DNA of 64,000 nt from Rhodohalobacter sp. SW132 (GCF_003390325.1 NZ_QUOK01000007.1:1-64000), one strand, 5' to 3'. Counted from the stretch's first letter, positions 52,886 to 63,512 are shown. Program-made: numbers and translations. The notes: a model not told the origin generated them from the letters alone.

Positions 52886-55800
52886 ATGAGAATACGCAGA
52901 CTGATACAAAACACATTAACGGTGATTCTGTTTTTAGTGCTTCTGGGATTTACGCCTGAAGTATTAGAAGCAGGGCAGGTACATACGACTGCTCAAGCTC
53001 AGAGGGTTACCTCTGCGGAGCTTCAACAGAAATTTTACAAAGCGGATATTGAGATGGAGATCAATATTACGCTGGAAGAAGAAACACTGGATGAAGCGCT
53101 TAAACAGATTGCAACTAAAACGGGGTTAAAACTCTCCTATCGCGGAGACATTATAGATGATGAAAAAGTTACCCTGCTGAGTGAGAGCATTAGTGTTAGT
53201 AATGCACTTGATCATATTTTAGAAGGGACTGACCTTGAGTATAAAATTTCTCAGGATGGGTATTTATTAATTACTAAAAGTAATGATGTCACTGACTCAG
53301 AAATATATCAGGAAACTGTTACCGGTACAATAACTGACGCTCAAACCGGGGAATCGTTACCTGGTGTAAATATTTTAATAGAGGGCACCAATATTGGAAC
53401 TTCAACGAATGTTGATGGTGAATTCAGTCTGTCTGTTCCAAACCTGGAGGTAACCTTAATCATTTCTTATATAGGTTATCAAAGCCAGGAAGTTGAGTTG
53501 GATGGCCAGTCATCGCTGGAGATCGCATTACAACCAGCTGCAGTAGTTGGAGAAGAGTTGGTTGTTATTGGATATGGCACAATGCGTCAGAGAGATTTAA
53601 CCGGGTCTATTTCATCGGTACAGGTTGAAGAGCTTAACACAGTTGCCCAAAGCTCGGTCAATCAAATGTTGCAGGGGCGGGTTCCGGGACTTAATATGAC
53701 AACCCGGAGTGCTCAGCCTGGCAGTGGTGTTACCGTTAACATACGTGGAGCCATTTCATCCGGAGGAGAAGCTGGTAACAGGCCGCTATATGTTATTGAT
53801 GGTGTGCCGATGACAAGTTACAACTCCACAGTACCCGGCCTTACCGCGTCGGATCTCGGTTTTGGAGGTGGTGTTGACAGAGATCCTCTTAGTTTCCTGA
53901 ATCCGTCAGATATTGAATCCATTTCAGTAATGAAGGATGCGAGTGCAGCGGCTATTTATGGTTCTGCAGCAGCCAATGGTGTTATTTTAATTACAACACG
54001 TGGCGGCCGCTCCGGTGATCTTCAAGTAGAGTACAGGGGAAGTTACAGTATACAATCACCTAAAGAGTATTTTCCGCTATTAAATGAACGCCAGTTTATG
54101 GAAGAGCAATCTCGGCTCTCTTACGATTGGTATCTGTATGATCATGGTCTTGCACCCTATGGAACAAATACCACAGCCGACGTTCCATTTTCTCCGATGT
54201 ATTCCGAATCTGACATCTCCAATGCAGGAGCAGGAACGGACTGGATTGACCAGGTTACAAGAACAGGCAGTATTCAAGAGCACAATCTGGTTTTGAGTGG
54301 TGGGTCTGATCAGACTCGTCTTTATGGCTCGTTTAGCTTTCATGATAACCAGGCAATCCTGCAAAATTCCAGGTACACCCGATACACAGCAAGAGTAAAT
54401 CTTGATCAGACCGTATCTGATGCCATAGAATTCCGCATGAGATTTAATGTCGGTCGCCAGGACGGGCAGAACGCTACGTCAGGTTCAAGCGATGGAGGTG
54501 CTGAAAAATTTCACATGATCGAGGCAGCAACTTCTGTTTCTCCAACCATCCCGGTGCGTAACCCGGATGGCAGCTATGCCCAGCACTACAATCCTCTGAT
54601 TATGAATCCGGTATCGTTTATGGATATCAGAGATGAATCTGAGACCAATAATTTGTTTTTAGCCCCAACACTTGAGGTTAATATTTCAGAAAACCTGCGG
54701 GCAAATATTACAGGGCAAATAGACAGAGAGGGAACTACCAGGGGTTTCTATCTGCCAAGGTCTTCTAACCATGCTCTGCTGTCTGAAGGTATGGCGCAGA
54801 AACATGAAAACAACCGGACCAATTATACTGGTGAAACGTTCTTAACATACGATAACTCATTTAGAGATCACAGCTTTACAGTAATGGGTGGAGCAGGAAT
54901 TTACCGTGCTGAAAATTCAGGATTCAATGTAGAAGCTAATGGATTCTTTACAGATGCTTTTCAGGATTTTAACATTGGAGTAGCTCACAACTTGCAGCAA
55001 ACCCGTCTGGGTTCTTATAAAAATGAACAGACGAAACTATCTCAGTTTATGCGGATCAACTATTCTTATATGGATAGATATATGCTGACTCTGGTAGGTC
55101 GCCGCGATGGGTCAAGTATTTTTGCGGAAAATCACCGGTATGGTTTCTTCCCGGGTATTTCAGCTGCATGGACTCTAACTGAAGAAAGGTTTTTACGTGA
55201 AGTTGATGCAATATCAGAATTAAAACTTCGTGTTGGTTACGGGCAGTCAGGTAATGAAACAGTTCTGGCTGGAAACACGCTTCAACTCTACAGTCCGGGC
55301 AATCAATATGTGATTGGAAATACTGTGCGAAGTGGTGTAGCGCTGAATCAGATTGCGAATCCGGATTTAACCTGGGAGACGATTACAACGCTAAATGCCG
55401 GTGTTGATTTTGGGTTTTTACGAAATCGAATCCGGGGTTCTTTAGATGTATATCAGAGAACAGCAACGGACAGGTTGGACTATAATCCTTTACCCTTCAA
55501 TAGTCCAATCAGTGTAGTGGCTGATAATGTCGGTTCAACCCAGGGGTATGGTGTAGAACTTTCACTTTCCACTCTGAATATTGCAACTCCAACGGTTAAT
55601 TGGTCTACTGATTTTAACATTAGTTGGTCTGAGGCGCGATGGCTGGAACGTAATCCGCGGGTACCGCTGGATCCATGGGTCGGTGAGCGGGATCTTTTAG
55701 GCACAATCTATGGGGTTCGTACAGCAGGTATCATTCGAAGTGAAGAGGATATTCCGGCTCATCAACCGAATGCGAATTTGGGTAATGTAATCTATGTAGA

Positions 55801-56341
55801 TGAAAATGGGGATGGAGTATTAGACAACGAAGATATTGTAATCCTCGGTAATAACAGGCCGAAGTGGTCTTTAGGATTTAGAAATAATGTGGCGTATCGT
55901 AATTTCAATTTAAGTGTGTATGTCTACGGAAATCTTGATTTCCTTCGTGGAAATACATATAACCCAGATCCTGGAGCACTGCGAGTACATGGCGTTCCTG
56001 ATAATACGTTAACTAACGTATCAGAAGTTTGGTCAGCTGATAACCCTGATGGGTGGAGGCCTGGAGTAGCACCAAATCCACACAGCGGTGACTTCTCAAC
56101 CGGATCTGATTTTAACTTATACGATGCCAGCTTTATTCGCATTCAGGATATCTCGTTAGGCTATAACTTGCCTCAAAATGTTCTTTCGGCACTGGGTGGA
56201 ATCAGAAGTGCGAGAGTTTTCTTCACTGTTGAAAACATCGGCGTGATAACAAATTATCCGGGTTTTGATCCTGAGTTCACAGAGGCAAATCCTTACCCTC
56301 ATGCATACAATACATCTGTTGGCGTTGATATTCGATTTTAA
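52886..56341 (+). CDS. SusC/RagA-family TonB-dependent outer-membrane transporter with STN domain
   Basis: A 1151-aa protein. ATG 52886 is chosen over the GTG 9 nt upstream, which lies inside the AGGTGA ribosome site. In order: signal peptide (ending LEA), STN domain at about 50-130 (ITLEEETLDEALKQIATKTGL), carboxypeptidase-regulatory-like domain at about 140-215 (TGTITDAQTGESLPGVNILI), TonB plug at about 230-360 (VVIGYGTMRQRDLTGSISSV, VLIDGVP-type PLYVIDGVP), then the 22-strand barrel to the end. The STN domain is the sensor that speaks to FecR, so this is a transducing SusC. It imports oligosaccharides with SusD. Confidence 0.95.
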   Translation: MRIRRLIQNTLTVILFLVLLGFTPEVLEAGQVHTTAQAQRVTSAELQQKFYKADIEMEINITLEEETLDEALKQIATKTGLKLSYRGDIIDDEKVTLLSESISVSNALDHILEGTDLEYKISQDGYLLITKSNDVTDSEIYQETVTGTITDAQTGESLPGVNILIEGTNIGTSTNVDGEFSLSVPNLEVTLIISYIGYQSQEVELDGQSSLEIALQPAAVVGEELVVIGYGTMRQRDLTGSISSVQVEELNTVAQSSVNQMLQGRVPGLNMTTRSAQPGSGVTVNIRGAISSGGEAGNRPLYVIDGVPMTSYNSTVPGLTASDLGFGGGVDRDPLSFLNPSDIESISVMKDASAAAIYGSAAANGVILITTRGGRSGDLQVEYRGSYSIQSPKEYFPLLNERQFMEEQSRLSYDWYLYDHGLAPYGTNTTADVPFSPMYSESDISNAGAGTDWIDQVTRTGSIQEHNLVLSGGSDQTRLYGSFSFHDNQAILQNSRYTRYTARVNLDQTVSDAIEFRMRFNVGRQDGQNATSGSSDGGAEKFHMIEAATSVSPTIPVRNPDGSYAQHYNPLIMNPVSFMDIRDESETNNLFLAPTLEVNISENLRANITGQIDREGTTRGFYLPRSSNHALLSEGMAQKHENNRTNYTGETFLTYDNSFRDHSFTVMGGAGIYRAENSGFNVEANGFFTDAFQDFNIGVAHNLQQTRLGSYKNEQTKLSQFMRINYSYMDRYMLTLVGRRDGSSIFAENHRYGFFPGISAAWTLTEERFLREVDAISELKLRVGYGQSGNETVLAGNTLQLYSPGNQYVIGNTVRSGVALNQIANPDLTWETITTLNAGVDFGFLRNRIRGSLDVYQRTATDRLDYNPLPFNSPISVVADNVGSTQGYGVELSLSTLNIATPTVNWSTDFNISWSEARWLERNPRVPLDPWVGERDLLGTIYGVRTAGIIRSEEDIPAHQPNANLGNVIYVDENGDGVLDNEDIVILGNNRPKWSLGFRNNVAYRNFNLSVYVYGNLDFLRGNTYNPDPGALRVHGVPDNTLTNVSEVWSADNPDGWRPGVAPNPHSGDFSTGSDFNLYDASFIRIQDISLGYNLPQNVLSALGGIRSARVFFTVENIGVITNYPGFDPEFTEANPYPHAYNTSVGVDIRF

Positions 56342-56388
56342 TTGATCAACAAAATGCTCCACAACATAAAATATTAAAAGGTGCAATT

Positions 56389-57870
56389 ATGAAATTATTC
56401 AATTACAAATTAGTCATAGCTTCTTTAGTAGCTGTTTGCAGTATCTTCATTGCAAGTTGCGATGACGTATTAGAACCTAAAGTTTATTCGGAATTAACCC
56501 CGGAAACATTTTTCAATTCTGAAGATGATTTTAATCAGGCTTTGGTATCCATATATAGTCCATTCAGTCTTGATTGGGGGAACCTATATAATGCTGATCC
56601 CAGTAGGTATTTCGGACAAAATATGATAACGACCGAGGAACTACACTCACAATGGTGGGATGTATTTACCCATTTTAGCTGGGGCCCTTCTACCGGTCAG
56701 TTTAGTAATACATTTAATAGCGTAAGAACTGTAGCGTCGGCAACCGATATTATACATCAGCTGGAAACATCTGATGTCGCTATGCCTGATGAAGTACGAA
56801 ACCGATATATAGCCGAGGCGAAAGCTCTTAGAGGTTGGCTGAATCATATTCTCTACGATATGTTTGGTCCGGTTCCTGTTCGTATGCAAGCAGAAGAACT
56901 TTATGATCTTGAGATTGATGCCCGACCTTCGGAAGAAGAATTCCTGGGATATATTATTGATGATCTCACCGACGCTATTCCGGATCTTGCAGATAACTAT
57001 CATGGAAATATGGAGGGATGGGGCCGAATGAGCAAAGGTGCTGCGCGGATGGTCCTGTTACGTACGTATATGAATACCCATCAGTGGAGTTTAGCTGAAG
57101 ATGTTGCCAGGGATATCGTGGATATGGGTATTTACCAATTACAGGACGACTATTACAGTGTTTTCGTTGATCGGGCTAATCTCGAAGTGATTCACGCCAT
57201 TCCCGGTTCAGAAGGTGCGCCCAACTGGTGGATGCCTGAAGTACTAACTGGAAATTTTGGCAGAACTGTGGATGGTGCTCCAATTGAATTCAACCCGAAC
57301 TTTACAGGCTGGACGGTTTATTGGATGCCATGGAGTTTCTATGATACGTTTGCCCCTGAAGATCAACGATTAGACGGGATCCTGGACCGGTATATTCACA
57401 CCGACGGGTCATTGGTTGACAGAGAAGGTACTGAAGGATCGGTTATGCAGGGTGCTATTCCATTAAAATATACCGAGCTGGCCAATCTTAACAACCAGGG
57501 GCAGCCGATTGATAAACCGGTATTCCGTTATGCTGAAGTCCTGCTCTCTTTAGCAGAAGCCATTAACGAACAAAATGGTCCTACCGGGGAAGCTGAGGGA
57601 TATCTCAATGCAGTAAGAGAACGGGTAAACTTAGATCCTTTAAATGGATTAAGTCAGGCTGATTTCCGTGATGCGTTACTTCGCGAAAGAGGACATGAAT
57701 TTTATAATGAAGGGCTACGGCGACAAGATTTAATCCGTCATGGTAAATTTGTAGAAAATGCCCAGGAACGCGGCCGGCCGGCAGAGCCTCACCATGTGAG
57801 ATTTCCAATTCCTAACTGGGTTATAACACAAAGTGATGGCGCTATTGAACAAAATCCTGGCTATAACTAA
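56389..57870 (+). CDS. SusD/RagB-family glycan-binding lipoprotein
   Basis: A 493-aa lipoprotein (IASC, Cys24). It shows the SusD pattern: N-terminal EDDFNQALVSIYSPF, the TPR-like ADAKALRG-type region (YIAEAKALRGWLNHILYDMFGPVPV), and the C-terminal RYAEVLLSLAEAINEQ and RERGHEFYNEGLRRQDLIRHGKF. Together with SusC it captures glycans on the outer membrane. It lies 47 nt after susC, the normal arrangement. Substrate specificity cannot be read from the sequence; the neighbouring hydrolases suggest plant- or algal-type glycans. Confidence 0.95.
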   Translation: MKLFNYKLVIASLVAVCSIFIASCDDVLEPKVYSELTPETFFNSEDDFNQALVSIYSPFSLDWGNLYNADPSRYFGQNMITTEELHSQWWDVFTHFSWGPSTGQFSNTFNSVRTVASATDIIHQLETSDVAMPDEVRNRYIAEAKALRGWLNHILYDMFGPVPVRMQAEELYDLEIDARPSEEEFLGYIIDDLTDAIPDLADNYHGNMEGWGRMSKGAARMVLLRTYMNTHQWSLAEDVARDIVDMGIYQLQDDYYSVFVDRANLEVIHAIPGSEGAPNWWMPEVLTGNFGRTVDGAPIEFNPNFTGWTVYWMPWSFYDTFAPEDQRLDGILDRYIHTDGSLVDREGTEGSVMQGAIPLKYTELANLNNQGQPIDKPVFRYAEVLLSLAEAINEQNGPTGEAEGYLNAVRERVNLDPLNGLSQADFRDALLRERGHEFYNEGLRRQDLIRHGKFVENAQERGRPAEPHHVRFPIPNWVITQSDGAIEQNPGYN

Positions 57871-57967
57871 ACCGAAATATTTTTGCGGCAGGATTAAAAG
57901 CAGTAAAGATTAATAGAGGGCTAAATAAAAAAAATACGAATTGTTCTGAGTGTTAGCTTAGCTCAAT

Positions 57968-58013
57968 TGGGGAGGAAGGGATATGATAAAATATCCTTCT
58001 CCATATTTTAGCC
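57968..58013 (+). terminator. Probable intrinsic terminator after susD
   Basis: GGAGGAAGGGATAT pairs imperfectly with ATATCCTTCTCC across a 6-nt loop, followed by ATATTTTA. It is about 100 nt after the susD stop and closes the susCD unit. The rest of 57871-58242 shows nothing else. Confidence 0.6.
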
Positions 58014-58242
58014 TTCTGTTTTTTGCCAAACGGGATCACTCGTTATAGAAATAGTGAAGTAAAGATGTATATAAGTTGTTAGTTAATTCAAATCCATTCC
58101 ATTGACAAACTTTTCGGCTTCTGTACAATTAATACATCCATCAAATAGTGGCGGTAGTGCATGAAATTGTACCAAGAAAAGGATTCATTCTTTTTTACAG
58201 GTCCGGAAATGGTAGTTCGTCTTCAAATCAAATAATTGGAAC

Positions 58243-60870
58243 ATGAATATGAAAAGTAATTTCTATAAAGATACAATTTTAAAAAACTGGTTTATCATGC
58301 TGTTGTTTTTCAGCATTACTGTACCGGTTGCGGCACAGGACACATCAGTTGACCCGGAGCGGGTTGTTATCGAAAACGGGGTAATGTATTGGGGGGAGTC
58401 AGGTGAAGAGGTGCAGCTGTTTGGAGTCAACTATTACACCCCATTTTCACAAACCTACCGGGGGCTGAATGTGATGCGCAGAGATCACAAGGAAGCTATT
58501 GATGAAGATATTTATCATTTGGTTCGCATGGGAATGGATGCCTTTCGGACCCATATGTACGAGATTGAAATCACAGACAGTTTGGGGAACCTGCTTCAAA
58601 ATCATCACCTGGATCTGCATGACTATTCACTTTACAAGATGAAAAAGCATAATATCAGAACAATCATCACTCCAACAATCTATTATGGCGCTGGCTGGCC
58701 AGAAGGAAATGTAGTGGAGCCACCAGGGTTTGCGAATTATATTTCAAAAGCAGGAGCACCACGAAACAAGGAATACTGGCCGGTAATCCAAAATTACCTG
58801 GAGCAGGTCATCCACCATGTTAATCCCTATACTGGATTGAATATGATTGATGATCCAAACATCATTGCAATTGAAGTGGACAATGAGCCTTCACACAGTG
58901 GTTATGAAAGAACGCTGGAGTTTGTGAACAGTATGGCCAATCATCTTCGCGAAAGCGGATGGGATAAACCCATATTTTATAATATCACCCATGGAGTTCC
59001 GGAAGCGTATCTCGATGCTGATATTGACGGAGTAACCTTCCAGTGGTATCCGGCCGGTTTGTATGAACAGAGAGAAAAACGGTCTAACTATTTCCCTTTT
59101 GTAAGCAGTTACGATACTCCTTGGGAAGATGATGACAGATATCAGAATATGGCAAAAATCGTGTACGAATTTGATCCGGCGGATAACCTGAATAATTATG
59201 CCATTCCCATGTCAGCCAGAAGCTTCCGGGAGCACGGTATGCAATTTGCCGCCCATTTTGCATATACGGCACTTGGCATAGCACAAGCCAATAATGACTG
59301 GATTTCACACTATCTGAATTTGGTTTACACTCCGGGCAGGGCCGTAAGTATGATGATCGCCGGAGAAATTTTTCGAGAAATTGGATATATGGAGCAGTTT
59401 GATGATTTCCCGGCGGACACCACGTTTGGTGACTTTCTCATGAGTCACCATATGAACCTCAGCCAGATGAACTCTGATGAGGCATTTTTATACTCAAATG
59501 ATACCGAATCATCCCCGCGGAATGAAGCATCACTTGAGCGCATTGCCGGTGTTGGCTCTTCCCCTGTAATCTCTTATTCGGGGACAGGTGCTTATCTATT
59601 AGACAAATTGGAGAGCGGAGTGTGGCGCCTGGAGGTTTTTCCTGATGCAATTCCGGTGATGGACCCGTTTGAGGGACCCGCAGATATAAACAGGTATGTA
59701 ACTCATATCGAGTGGGGTGATCATCCAATGGTAATCAGCCTGAGTAATCTTGGCGAATCGTTTTCTGTAAAAGGACTTAACGAAGGGAATGAGATGACTA
59801 CAACAGCGAGTGGGAAATCATTTACGGTTTCACCAGGAACCTATTTGCTGACACGAGAGGGAGTATCTAATGATGAATGGACACCAGAAAGTAGTTTTGG
59901 AACTCTTCAACTGGGTGACTATCACGCTGTTCCGTCCAATGCCGATCAGCCAGCCGTATGGCATATTCCGTCTGAGCAGGCTGAAGCTGGCGAACCTTTG
60001 ACTATTTCAGCCAATGTCGCTGGTCTGAGTGATGATGATTTGGTGTTACTGAATGTTAAAACTGAATCTGGTGAAAACACAAGTGTTGAAATGGAAGAGG
60101 TTAGCCCTCATAAATATGTAGCGAATATTCCTGCCCAGATTGTCAATAATGGGGAGATACGATACTGGATTGTCATAGACCGTGAAGAAAGTACCCGGTT
60201 TATCACGTTCCCAGGCAATGTGCCGAGTGCTACATGGAACTGGGAAGATGAATACATCCAGAAGTGGACTTCCAGGGTTATAAACCAGGGCAACCCAATC
60301 CTGTTATGGGATGCTGAAACGGATGAAAATGATACGTTTCAAGGCTTTGGCGGATCTGGTGGAGCGAACTCTTCTGAGATGGTTTCAATTGATGGTTCCG
60401 ATAAGGTAGCCCGGTCTGTTTCTTCAACTCAACCCACTGTAGGAAGACATACGCTGGGTTTTTCCACATTTATTGGAGATCGAATCGCTGGAATTACGTC
60501 CAATAAGCTTGATTCCTACCAGGAGATAGTTGTTCGTGCAAAGACGGATTTCGATAATCCAGCAGATTTAAAAGTCATTTTACTCGACAATGATGCGAAT
60601 GCCTATAGTGCACCGATTCCAATTGACGGAACATTTAGCGAACACCGGATTCCTTTGAGTGCTTTTGAGCCGGATCGCTTTATGATGCTGCCAAGAGCAT
60701 ACCCGAGTGTGATGGGTGTGTGGTATGAAACGGGAGTGCCAGGACCGGTACAACCCCGAAAAATTGAGGAAATTCAATTCTACATTGATACCTCAGAAAA
60801 TCCCGACTATGAAGGGGGCGATCGATACGGGTTCGCGGTTGAGGCGGTTTGGCTGGAAACTGGTGATTGA
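58243..60870 (+). CDS. Secreted glycoside hydrolase, clan GH-A-like
   Basis: An 875-aa protein with a signal peptide (ending VAAQ). The N-terminal catalytic barrel spans about 35-420: NYYTPFSQTYRGLNVMRRDH, MGMDAFRTHMYE, IRTIITPTIYYG, and AIEVDNEPSHSGY, whose Asn214-Glu215-Pro is the acid/base NEP motif of clan GH-A. The second catalytic Glu is not certain. From about 600 onward are beta-sandwich domains, one resembling a CBM-like jelly roll (ILLWDAETDENDTFQGFGG ... EIQFYIDTSENPDYEGGDRYG). It has no T9SS tail. The family (GH5/GH39/GH42-like) cannot be fixed. It is probably the main depolymerase of this locus. Confidence 0.82.
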   Translation: MNMKSNFYKDTILKNWFIMLLFFSITVPVAAQDTSVDPERVVIENGVMYWGESGEEVQLFGVNYYTPFSQTYRGLNVMRRDHKEAIDEDIYHLVRMGMDAFRTHMYEIEITDSLGNLLQNHHLDLHDYSLYKMKKHNIRTIITPTIYYGAGWPEGNVVEPPGFANYISKAGAPRNKEYWPVIQNYLEQVIHHVNPYTGLNMIDDPNIIAIEVDNEPSHSGYERTLEFVNSMANHLRESGWDKPIFYNITHGVPEAYLDADIDGVTFQWYPAGLYEQREKRSNYFPFVSSYDTPWEDDDRYQNMAKIVYEFDPADNLNNYAIPMSARSFREHGMQFAAHFAYTALGIAQANNDWISHYLNLVYTPGRAVSMMIAGEIFREIGYMEQFDDFPADTTFGDFLMSHHMNLSQMNSDEAFLYSNDTESSPRNEASLERIAGVGSSPVISYSGTGAYLLDKLESGVWRLEVFPDAIPVMDPFEGPADINRYVTHIEWGDHPMVISLSNLGESFSVKGLNEGNEMTTTASGKSFTVSPGTYLLTREGVSNDEWTPESSFGTLQLGDYHAVPSNADQPAVWHIPSEQAEAGEPLTISANVAGLSDDDLVLLNVKTESGENTSVEMEEVSPHKYVANIPAQIVNNGEIRYWIVIDREESTRFITFPGNVPSATWNWEDEYIQKWTSRVINQGNPILLWDAETDENDTFQGFGGSGGANSSEMVSIDGSDKVARSVSSTQPTVGRHTLGFSTFIGDRIAGITSNKLDSYQEIVVRAKTDFDNPADLKVILLDNDANAYSAPIPIDGTFSEHRIPLSAFEPDRFMMLPRAYPSVMGVWYETGVPGPVQPRKIEEIQFYIDTSENPDYEGGDRYGFAVEAVWLETGD

Positions 60871-61051
60871 ATTAGTGTAATCTCAGATACATGTCGTATA
60901 GTCTTCGGATGAGTTTTTCGAAAAATTAAGTCACGCAGTTCAAGAAATAATTCATTGATGACTCATCTGAGGACTTATGGCTTTGAATAGATTACCATAT
61001 ACGCATCTTTAGTTGAAAACTTAATTGTATTATAAAACAGGATTTGCTCAT

Positions 61052-61089
61052 AACCTGAGTTCGGGTTTGAAAAAAATCGAACTCAGGTT
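61052..61089. repeat. 12-bp inverted repeat upstream of beta-lactamase-fold gene
   Basis: AACCTGAGTTCG (61052-61063) is inverted at CGAACTCAGGTT (61078-61089). The motif AACCTGAGTTC also occurs at about 51297 and, inverted, at about 32033. It could be a terminator for the glycoside hydrolase gene or a dispersed repeat. Other parts of 60871-61138 show nothing. Confidence 0.55.
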
Positions 61090-61138
61090 CATATAATACT
61101 TTTATCAAATAATTTCATAGTAAAACACTCAAAAAAAT

Positions 61139-62467
61139 ATGAAGAGAATCATCCTCTATGCTGCATGTATCGTTGTCTCAATGTGGCTGCTCGGTTGTAG
61201 TAGTGAAGCAAACACCTCTGAAACGCCTCAGCAATTTAATAGTGAAGTGAACCTGAAGAATGCCGGAACCAGTGCGGCTAATGTGGCAAGTGTGGATTCC
61301 CTGCTTCAGTCTTTCGTGGATGAAAACAAAGCCAGCAGCATTGCAGCTTTTGTGGCCCGGGGTGGGGATATCGTATATCATAAAGCGTTCGGCTGGAAGG
61401 ATATTGAGACCCGGGAACCTGCCACTATCGATGACTACTATATCTTGTTCTCACAAACAAAAGCAATAGTGACCGTTGCATTTATGACGCTTGTGGAGCA
61501 GGGATTAGTGGCTGCAGATGACCCGGTTTCAGATTACTTTCCCGGGATATCTGACCAAGTAGTGACTTCAGTCAACGAAGACGGGACGTATGAAACTCGC
61601 CCTGTTAACTCACCGATGACATTTGCCCATTTGATGTCACACTCATCAGGTTTAAATGCAGGTCCCGTAGGTCAGATCCGTCGCGAGGAGATGCAAAGGG
61701 TCCGGCAGTCTGCAAATGTGAGTGAAAATGATTCGCCAGCGGGGCAGCGCAGCGGTGGCAGTGATCCCGAAGCACGATTTTTGGAAGATGAGATGCTTTC
61801 CCTGGCCGAGTACCCGCTTGGCTTCGATCCCGGGACAGAATGGGGCTATCATATCAGTACAAATATGCTCGGTTATATGATTGAGCGAATAACCGGCAAA
61901 CCGCTACGTGTATATGTGAAGGAAACAGTGTTGGACCCGCTCGGCATGGATGATACGGACTGGTACTATGATGATCCCGCTGTACTCGATCGCTTTGTGA
62001 AGGCCTACAATGCCGTTGACGGAGAGTTGGAACCTGCATCCAACAGATTTAGCCAGGCCACCGTCAGCAATCAGCAGACTTACGCAGAGGGTGCAATTGG
62101 TCTGAACGGTCCGATTGAAGATTATGCCAAATTTTGCCAGATGCTGCTCAACAAAGGTGAATTCAACGGACAACGCATATTACAGCCGGAAACGATCGAA
62201 CAGATGACAACCGTGAACCAGCTGCCTGAGGTGAATTCAGGGGGAGAGGGCTTTCAGTTTGGGCTCGGATTTGAACTCTACAATGAACAGAAAAAACCGT
62301 CGCCTGAAGTTTCAAGCACGGCATTTGCTTGGGGCGGACTTTACGGAACGTCATATATTATCGATCCTGAGAACGATATGATCGCTCTGTTCTACCTGAA
62401 TATGCCCCGCCACGAACCGCTATACCCGCAGTTCCTCAGTAAAGCATATCAACTGTTCGAAGAATAA
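61139..62467 (+). CDS. Serine hydrolase of the beta-lactamase/DD-peptidase fold (lipoprotein)
   Basis: A 442-aa class C beta-lactamase-like protein with lipobox (LLGC, Cys20). The SxxK motif is SQTK (Ser105, Lys108) and the Tyr motif is WGYHIS (Tyr237), lacking the usual YxN. HSSGLNAGPVG and the insertion RRSANVSENDSPAG between them are typical of EstB-type esterases rather than true lactamases. LYGTSYIIDPENDMIALFYL near the C-terminus replaces the KTG box with YGTS. A role as esterase for acyl groups on glycans fits its position in the sugar locus (inference); antibiotic resistance is not indicated. Confidence 0.85.
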   Translation: MKRIILYAACIVVSMWLLGCSSEANTSETPQQFNSEVNLKNAGTSAANVASVDSLLQSFVDENKASSIAAFVARGGDIVYHKAFGWKDIETREPATIDDYYILFSQTKAIVTVAFMTLVEQGLVAADDPVSDYFPGISDQVVTSVNEDGTYETRPVNSPMTFAHLMSHSSGLNAGPVGQIRREEMQRVRQSANVSENDSPAGQRSGGSDPEARFLEDEMLSLAEYPLGFDPGTEWGYHISTNMLGYMIERITGKPLRVYVKETVLDPLGMDDTDWYYDDPAVLDRFVKAYNAVDGELEPASNRFSQATVSNQQTYAEGAIGLNGPIEDYAKFCQMLLNKGEFNGQRILQPETIEQMTTVNQLPEVNSGGEGFQFGLGFELYNEQKKPSPEVSSTAFAWGGLYGTSYIIDPENDMIALFYLNMPRHEPLYPQFLSKAYQLFEE

Positions 62468-62597
62468 GTTATGGGTATACTGATACCTTCAGCCGGAATA
62501 ATGGATAAGTCCCCAACCAATTGGCAACGAATGTGTTGGGGGAGTGGGGGAATCGGTTTCTCTCCATTTTGGATGAATATCCCCCTTTCCCATTGCT

Positions 62598-63512
62598 CTA
62601 TTCAATGTTCTTCTTCTGAACGGTCCAATGGGGAGATTCAGAAAGGCCGCTGGGCGAACCGGTAAACATCTTGCCGGCTTCTTTATCACCTTTTAGCTGC
62701 CAGAGATACCATGCTGTGGCTACCTTAGCAAATTCACCCCCGTGAGGCTCTGCATAGGTTCCCCCATGCCCAACATCCATGTTGGCCACGAAAACCGGTA
62801 CATGGTTGATTCGCTTGAAGTCATCCATACCATTATTGTAAGCAATATCAGATTCACCGCCTAACATATAGAGAGTAGGTGAGTGCAGTTTTTCCAGCTG
62901 TTCTTTCGAAAGTGAAGGCATACCCTCCATCCCGTTATCAGGATTTGGCAAAATGCCGCTATTGAATACACCAACAGTTGCAATTCGTTCATCCGGGGCT
63001 ACTTCAAGAGCCTGAAGGCCACCACATGACATACCGCTTACAGCGATATTCTCTATATCAATTTTGTTGTGATAGGAACTCTCGTTGTCACTGTTTTGTG
63101 CTATAGCCCAGTCTAAAGCATCTATTAACATAGAAGGCTCTGACTTATCCCTTGCCTGCTCCCCTTCCTTTGGCATGGGACCAATCGCAATTACCAGAAA
63201 GCCATGAGAAGCCACTTCACTCAAAAAGTTCACATGTTCCCAGGGAGAATTATTACACGCCCCGTTACCCCAGGTTATGACGGGTAATTTATTTTCATTC
63301 CCAAAAACATTCAGATTTTCAGGTCGAAATACAGTATGGGTGGGTAGAGTCTTTTCCGATAACATTAATGCTTTGTAGGTTCCGGTGCCTCCATCTTCTA
63401 CAGTTCGTGATTGATTTTGGGCATAGGCCGAATTTAAAAAACCCGATCCGATGAGCAGCAGGGCAATAAAGATATAGTTCCAGATCTTCTTGCGATGTAA
63501 AGGTGATTTCAT
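62598..63512 (-). CDS. Secreted alpha/beta hydrolase (dienelactone/PET-hydrolase-like)
   Basis: A 304-aa protein with a signal peptide (residues 1-31, ending AYA). The oxyanion region LPVITWGNGACNNSPWEHVNFLSEVASHGFLVIA and nucleophile elbow GMSCGGLQA (Ser162) are clear; the Asp/His partners are probably in GGESDIAYN and DVGHGGTYA. This layout is that of the chlorophyllase/PET-hydrolase-like group of esterases. It would act on acyl or cinnamoyl esters in the periplasm or outside the cell. It is convergent with the upstream gene. Substrate unknown. Confidence 0.82.
   Translation of the reverse strand: MKSPLHRKKIWNYIFIALLLIGSGFLNSAYAQNQSRTVEDGGTGTYKALMLSEKTLPTHTVFRPENLNVFGNENKLPVITWGNGACNNSPWEHVNFLSEVASHGFLVIAIGPMPKEGEQARDKSEPSMLIDALDWAIAQNSDNESSYHNKIDIENIAVSGMSCGGLQALEVAPDERIATVGVFNSGILPNPDNGMEGMPSLSKEQLEKLHSPTLYMLGGESDIAYNNGMDDFKRINHVPVFVANMDVGHGGTYAEPHGGEFAKVATAWYLWQLKGDKEAGKMFTGSPSGLSESPHWTVQKKNIE

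Noticed and set aside
61139-62467. Antibiotic-resistance beta-lactamase
   Set aside because: YxN and KTG motifs are replaced (YHI, YGTS) and the gene lies in a sugar locus; an esterase-type hydrolase is more likely.
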